Assembly: GCF_040372805.1 (NCBI RefSeq)
Contig: NZ_BAABWJ010000004.1
Location: 248,001 to 312,000 of the forward strand
Source: Pseudoteredinibacter isoporae_A
GTDB taxonomy: Bacteria; Pseudomonadota; Gammaproteobacteria; Pseudomonadales; Cellvibrionaceae
DNA: 64,000 nucleotides
Reading direction: 5' to 3'
Positions 61,131 through 64,000 of the stretch are shown in pieces. Position numbers and translations under genes: made by a program. Position 1 is the stretch's first letter. Every line of letters begins with the position of its first letter. Under the pieces are notes generated by a model, which was not told the DNA's origin, ran no database searches, and saw nothing but the letters and a program-made list of their open reading frames with translations.

Positions 61131-61171
61131 TTAACGATTTGTTAAATTAATAGTTATAATGCCTTCATAAC
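61131..61171. promoter_or_regulatory. LysR-type binding sites between glyA and the LysR gene
   Basis: TTAACGATTTGTTAA at 61131-61145 is a 5-bp inverted repeat containing the T-N11-A pattern of LysR sites; GTTAT (61153-61157) and ATAAC (61167-61171) form a second. They are in the 151-base divergent region. Confidence 0.5.
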
Positions 61172-61226
61172 AATAGCTAATAGCCGAAGGGTCATTCAGC
61201 TCATCGTTTTCGCAGGAGAAACCACC

Positions 61227-62078
61227 ATGAAAAACCTGCCTATTGAGGTATTAAGAGCATTTGTCACCATTGTCGAACTGGGCAGTTTCACTCAGGCCGG
61301 TGATCTTCTAGGGCGTTCCCAGCCCGCAATTAGCTTGCAAATCAAGCGCTTAGAAGAGATGCTCGATCAAAAGCTGATTTCCCGAAACGGTCAGAATATC
61401 GAGCTCACCAAGCTTGGCGAGCAACTGTTCTACTACGCTAAACGCATTCTTGCACTCAACGATGAAGCCGTTGCCAGCTTTGGCGCCACCAGCGTGAGTG
61501 GCCAATTGAAGCTCGGCATTCCCAGTGAGTTTGCTACCACCCTGCTCCCCAAAGTGCTCAGCCGATTCGCCAATACCTACCCCAATGTGAATCTCGAAGT
61601 GATGAGTGACCTGAGCCGAAATCTGCTCAATGCCAGTGGGCAAAAGCAATATGACTTGATGCTGGTACTCCACGACGACCCACAAAAAGCCGGCAGCGCC
61701 TTGATCAAGGAGGATGAGCTGGTCTGGGTCAGCAGCCACAGCCACGACTGCCATATGCGCTCTGTATTGCCGTTGATTGTCGCGCCTGAAGGCTGTATTT
61801 ATCGCAACCGGGCCAGCACCATGTTGGCCGAAGCCGCCCTCCCCTGGAAAATCAGCTACACCAACCCAAGCCTCTCGGGCATTCAAGCGGCAATTGAAGA
61901 AGGTCTCGGAGTAACGGTTTTAGCCAAGAGCAGTGTGCCCGAAGGTTTAAAGGTGATCACCAACTCAACCCGCCTACCCAAGCTCGGTAAGATTGGTATC
62001 AGTATGGTTAAGCAAACCAATGAACACAGCGAAGCAGCTCAACGACTGTGTGAATACATCAGCGCCAGCCTATCCTGA
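61227..62078 (+). CDS. LysR-family regulator, probable activator of the glycine operon
   Basis: 283 residues. N-terminal helix-turn-helix (AFVTIVELGSFTQAGDLLGRSQPAISLQIKRLEEMLDQKLI), then a short effector domain (LKLGIPSEFATTLLPKVLSRFANTYPNVNLEVM, VWVSSHSHDC, LPLIVAPEGCIYRNRA, IEEGLGVTVLAKSSV). Divergent from glyA, with AGGAG before its ATG. In Pseudomonas the similar operon is run by a sigma-54 activator, and in E. coli by GcvA, also a LysR type; this one is not obviously either. Confidence 0.9.
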   Translation: MKNLPIEVLRAFVTIVELGSFTQAGDLLGRSQPAISLQIKRLEEMLDQKLISRNGQNIELTKLGEQLFYYAKRILALNDEAVASFGATSVSGQLKLGIPSEFATTLLPKVLSRFANTYPNVNLEVMSDLSRNLLNASGQKQYDLMLVLHDDPQKAGSALIKEDELVWVSSHSHDCHMRSVLPLIVAPEGCIYRNRASTMLAEAALPWKISYTNPSLSGIQAAIEEGLGVTVLAKSSVPEGLKVITNSTRLPKLGKIGISMVKQTNEHSEAAQRLCEYISASLS

Positions 62079-62083
62079 TAAAT

Positions 62084-62126
62084 CAAAAAAAGATGAAAGC
62101 CCCAGGGGAATAAATAGGGACTTTCA
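62084..62126 (-). terminator. Candidate terminator between convergent genes
   Basis: TGAAAGCCCC (62094-62103) pairs imperfectly with GGGACTTTCA (62117-62126), with one mismatch; on the minus strand a run of T follows. It would end the lipoprotein gene at 62141 and may also serve the LysR gene. Confidence 0.5.
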
Positions 62127-62140
62127 CCAAACTGAGCTCC

Positions 62141-62674
62141 CTAGGGCGAGTCAGGTAAACTGCTGGGCATGGAATAGCCCGAATGGCTGTGTTCAAAATG
62201 TTCGGATATATTGGGGAAGTTCTCTCTGTCTTTTTCTGTCGCCGAGTCCTTACATTCGCCGTTAATTTTCAATTTGGCCATCGTAAACTGCTCATTCAAC
62301 ACCATATAGCCGTCCTGACAGAACTCGGCTTCATCCAGTTTGGCTTCCATTGCATCAAGGCCACGGGCTTTCATTTTTTCCTGCATCTTTGCAATCATGT
62401 CGGTACGGTTTTTACCGCCGGATTTTGAACCTCGGCCGCCCATCCCCTTACCACTGCCTTTGAAACCGCCACGACCGGAACCTTTTTTCCTTTGCATGAT
62501 CATGACGTACTGAAAACGTTTGGAACCGTCCTCACTGATGTGTGTTACCAGCCGCTCGCTGGCGTCAGGACCTTTTGGTTGACTGCTGCAGGCTACTAGA
62601 AATAATAGTGACAGCAAAACAACTGGACGGTGAATGGCTTTGGAAATACTCGGTGCTTGAGTGTGCTGGATCAT
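62141..62674 (-). CDS. Gly/Lys-rich lipoprotein of unknown function
   Basis: 177 residues from ATG 62674, which has GGGAGG 5 bases upstream. Lipoprotein signal with lipobox LVAC (Cys about 29). Then a low-complexity segment (KKGSGRGGFKGSGKGMGGRG and GSKSGGKNR) followed by a helical part MIAKMQEKMKARGLDAMEAKLDEAEFCQDGYMVLNEQF and two more cysteines. The fold and role are unknown; the basic Gly-rich part suggests binding to polyanions. Convergent with the LysR gene. Confidence 0.75.
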   Translation of the reverse strand: MIQHTQAPSISKAIHRPVVLLSLLFLVACSSQPKGPDASERLVTHISEDGSKRFQYVMIMQRKKGSGRGGFKGSGKGMGGRGSKSGGKNRTDMIAKMQEKMKARGLDAMEAKLDEAEFCQDGYMVLNEQFTMAKLKINGECKDSATEKDRENFPNISEHFEHSHSGYSMPSSLPDSP

Positions 62675-62804
62675 AAGGCCTCCCATAAATGATTAGCCAT
62701 TATGATCGCTTACGATGACGGGAGTTTCTGAAATTGAAAAACTTCAATTTTTCTGCACATTTCTCCTGTGCAGGCGGCGTAAATAAGCAGAAATTGTGGA
62801 GATA

Positions 62805-63239
62805 TCAATCCAGTTCTGCGAGGTGTTTGGTGATCAGTGAGCGAACTCGATCGATATCTTCTACCGTCTCATTCACCGCCTCACGTTCGGTCTCGATTAA
62901 CGCCCAACGTTTGGACCAATTGTTGTGCAACGTTTCAGATTCTTTTGCCACATCCGGTCCGATTAACATGCTCAGATCACGAATCAAGGCGACAGACACC
63001 CAGCCTTTTCGCGGGCTGCCCCCCTTTTGGTCACCATCGTAATGCAAACGATAGATTCCTTGCTCGAGCTCAGCCAACTGCAGAAACACTTGAAAAGAGG
63101 CCGTCCGCACCGTGCTGTTGTCCTCGCTGACTTCCAGGCGCCAAGCATTGTAAGCAAAACTCAGAAAAGCCGAAAACACACTGATAATCACGGTGACGTA
63201 GTAAAACTTTAGACGACGCTCAAGAATTTCAGGTTCCAT
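62805..63239 (-). CDS. Small single-pass membrane protein, unknown
   Basis: 144 residues. One membrane segment (residues 10-30, KFYYVTVIISVFSAFLSFAYNAW), then a helical, charged C-terminal domain predicted outside the cytoplasm. No family recognised. Between the lipoprotein gene (130 bases) and the sthA terminator, same strand as both. Confidence 0.7.
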   Translation of the reverse strand: MEPEILERRLKFYYVTVIISVFSAFLSFAYNAWRLEVSEDNSTVRTASFQVFLQLAELEQGIYRLHYDGDQKGGSPRKGWVSVALIRDLSMLIGPDVAKESETLHNNWSKRWALIETEREAVNETVEDIDRVRSLITKHLAELD

Positions 63240-63360
63240 GGATAAACACTCTCTTGCCTGAGGTATTGAAAATAGTGCACTGCCCTAAGTATACCTATGC
63301 TTGATGAGATCATAAAAGTACCGGCTTTGCGGCAAAGCAATGTTAACTCTCATAAAAAAA

Positions 63361-63389
63361 GGCGCCCCATGAGCATGGGGCGCCTTTTT
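63361..63389. terminator. Rho-independent terminator of sthA
   Basis: Perfect 10-bp stem GGCGCCCCAT (63361-63370) / ATGGGGCGCC (63375-63384), loop GAGC, T-runs on both sides (seven T on the minus strand, five on the plus). Bidirectional; its minus-strand use ends sthA. Confidence 0.92.
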
Positions 63390-63440
63390 CCAATCATTAG
63401 AACCGCAACGCATTGCGTGTTCAGAGGTCAGTAACATCTA

Positions 63441-64000
63441 TTACAGACGATTCACCCGGTTCAAGCCCTCAAGAGCCGCAGTACGATAAGCTTCAGCCAT
63501 GGTTGGGTAGTTGAACGTCGTGTTCACAAAATAGTTAATGTTATTGGCTTCGCCTTCCTGGTTCATAATGGCTTGGCCAATGTGAATAATCTCCGAGGCT
63601 TCGGCCCCGAAGCAGTGAATTCCCAGAATTTCATGAGTATCGATATGGAAAAGCAGTTTCAACATGCCCACATCTTCACCGGAAATTTGCGCTCGCGCAG
63701 TGTTTTTAAAGAACGCACGCCCAACTTCGTATGGAACACGAGCCTCCGTCAATTCACGTTCGGTTTTGCCCAGTGAACTGATCTCAGGAAGTGTATAAAT
63801 ACCCGTCGGCGCATCAGTTACAAAGCGACACTCTTCACCGTTGATCGCCATGGCAATTTCACGCCCCTGGTCGTAGGACGCGCTGGCCAGGCTCGGCCAA
63901 CCGATCACGTCACCCGCGGCGTAAACGTATTCGACATCAGTTTGATAACGATCATTCACTTTCAATTGGCCACGGTGATCCGCCTCAAGGCCGACAGCAT
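63441..64000 (-). CDS. sthA: Soluble pyridine nucleotide transhydrogenase, C-terminal part
   Basis: The 5' end lies beyond the window. Residues visible begin AVGLEADHRGQLKVNDRYQTDVEYVYAAGDVIGWPSLASASYDQG (FAD-binding end) and continue with the dimerisation domain to FNYPTMAEAYRTAALEGLNRVNRL, closely matching SthA. It shifts reducing equivalents between NADPH and NAD+. No frameshift is seen in the part present. Confidence 0.93.
   Translation of the reverse strand, partial: AVGLEADHRGQLKVNDRYQTDVEYVYAAGDVIGWPSLASASYDQGREIAMAINGEECRFVTDAPTGIYTLPEISSLGKTERELTEARVPYEVGRAFFKNTARAQISGEDVGMLKLLFHIDTHEILGIHCFGAEASEIIHIGQAIMNQEGEANNINYFVNTTFNYPTMAEAYRTAALEGLNRVNRL

Noticed and set aside
1..64000. CRISPR arrays, insertion sequences, integrases or prophage genes
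   Set aside because: No regularly spaced repeats, transposase or integrase motifs were seen on either strand.

Overview
The window is chromosomal DNA from a Gram-negative gammaproteobacterium of the Pseudomonas/marine Pseudomonadales-Cellvibrionales type. Support for this comes from the lolCDE block, a methylcitrate cycle of the acnD/prpF type, RhlE, CysB, SthA, a TonB-dependent receptor and porin, polar-flagellum-style chemoreceptors, and a glycine/serine catabolic operon laid out much as in Pseudomonas. I cannot name the genus. No rRNA, tRNA, CRISPR array, transposase or integrase was seen. Genes are dense, and accessory content is local rather than island-like.

Layout. 1-2782: the end of a thioredoxin-like gene, then a bufferin-type RiPP operon (precursor bufA, DUF692/MNIO enzyme bufB, DUF2063 partner bufC, DoxX-type membrane protein). 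3118-6765: a family III CoA-transferase whose domains appear circularly permuted, a DEAD-box helicase (RhlE) and an NYN-domain protein. 7081-10008: a chemoreceptor behind a good FliA (sigma-28) promoter, a 254-bp purine-rich element bounded by inverted copies of a small hairpin, and a secreted alpha/beta hydrolase. 10108-17390: a lipid or cyclic-compound catabolic set (two acyl-CoA dehydrogenases, an NADPH-dependent MDR oxidoreductase, TetR and GlxA/AraC regulators, a putidaredoxin-reductase-like flavoprotein and its [2Fe-2S] ferredoxin, but no P450). 17537-30674: DUF819 transporter, a Cache chemoreceptor, RNase II, TesB thioesterase, an unknown 493-residue protein, divergent cysB/TSUP exporter, 5'-nucleotidase, TetR and an ArsC-like reductase.

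30818-38536: the propionate (2-methylcitrate) operon gntR-prpB-prpC-acnD-prpF, probably with a LysE exporter at its end, driven by a promoter flanked by two palindromic operators. 38686-43881: DUF2062 protein, lolC-lolD-lolE, a PilZ protein and a small exported protein. 43884-49389: a four-gene co-directional cluster (TonB receptor, nitrilase, aldoxime dehydratase, AraC regulator) that reads as an aldoxime-to-nitrile-to-acid pathway with its own outer-membrane uptake.

49691-62078: a glycine/serine catabolic region (glyA-sdaA-gcvT-gcvH-gcvP, then lipA, a glycine/alanine symporter and a porin) with a divergent LysR regulator. It covers uptake, cleavage, deamination and lipoylation in one place. 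62141-64000: a Gly/Lys-rich lipoprotein, a small membrane protein and the C-terminal part of sthA.

The items that most deserve a second look are the bufferin operon, the aldoxime/nitrile/TonB cluster, the hairpin-bounded purine-rich element at 8892-9145, the permuted CoA-transferase, the hairpin array at 49525-49656 and the double-operator prp promoter.
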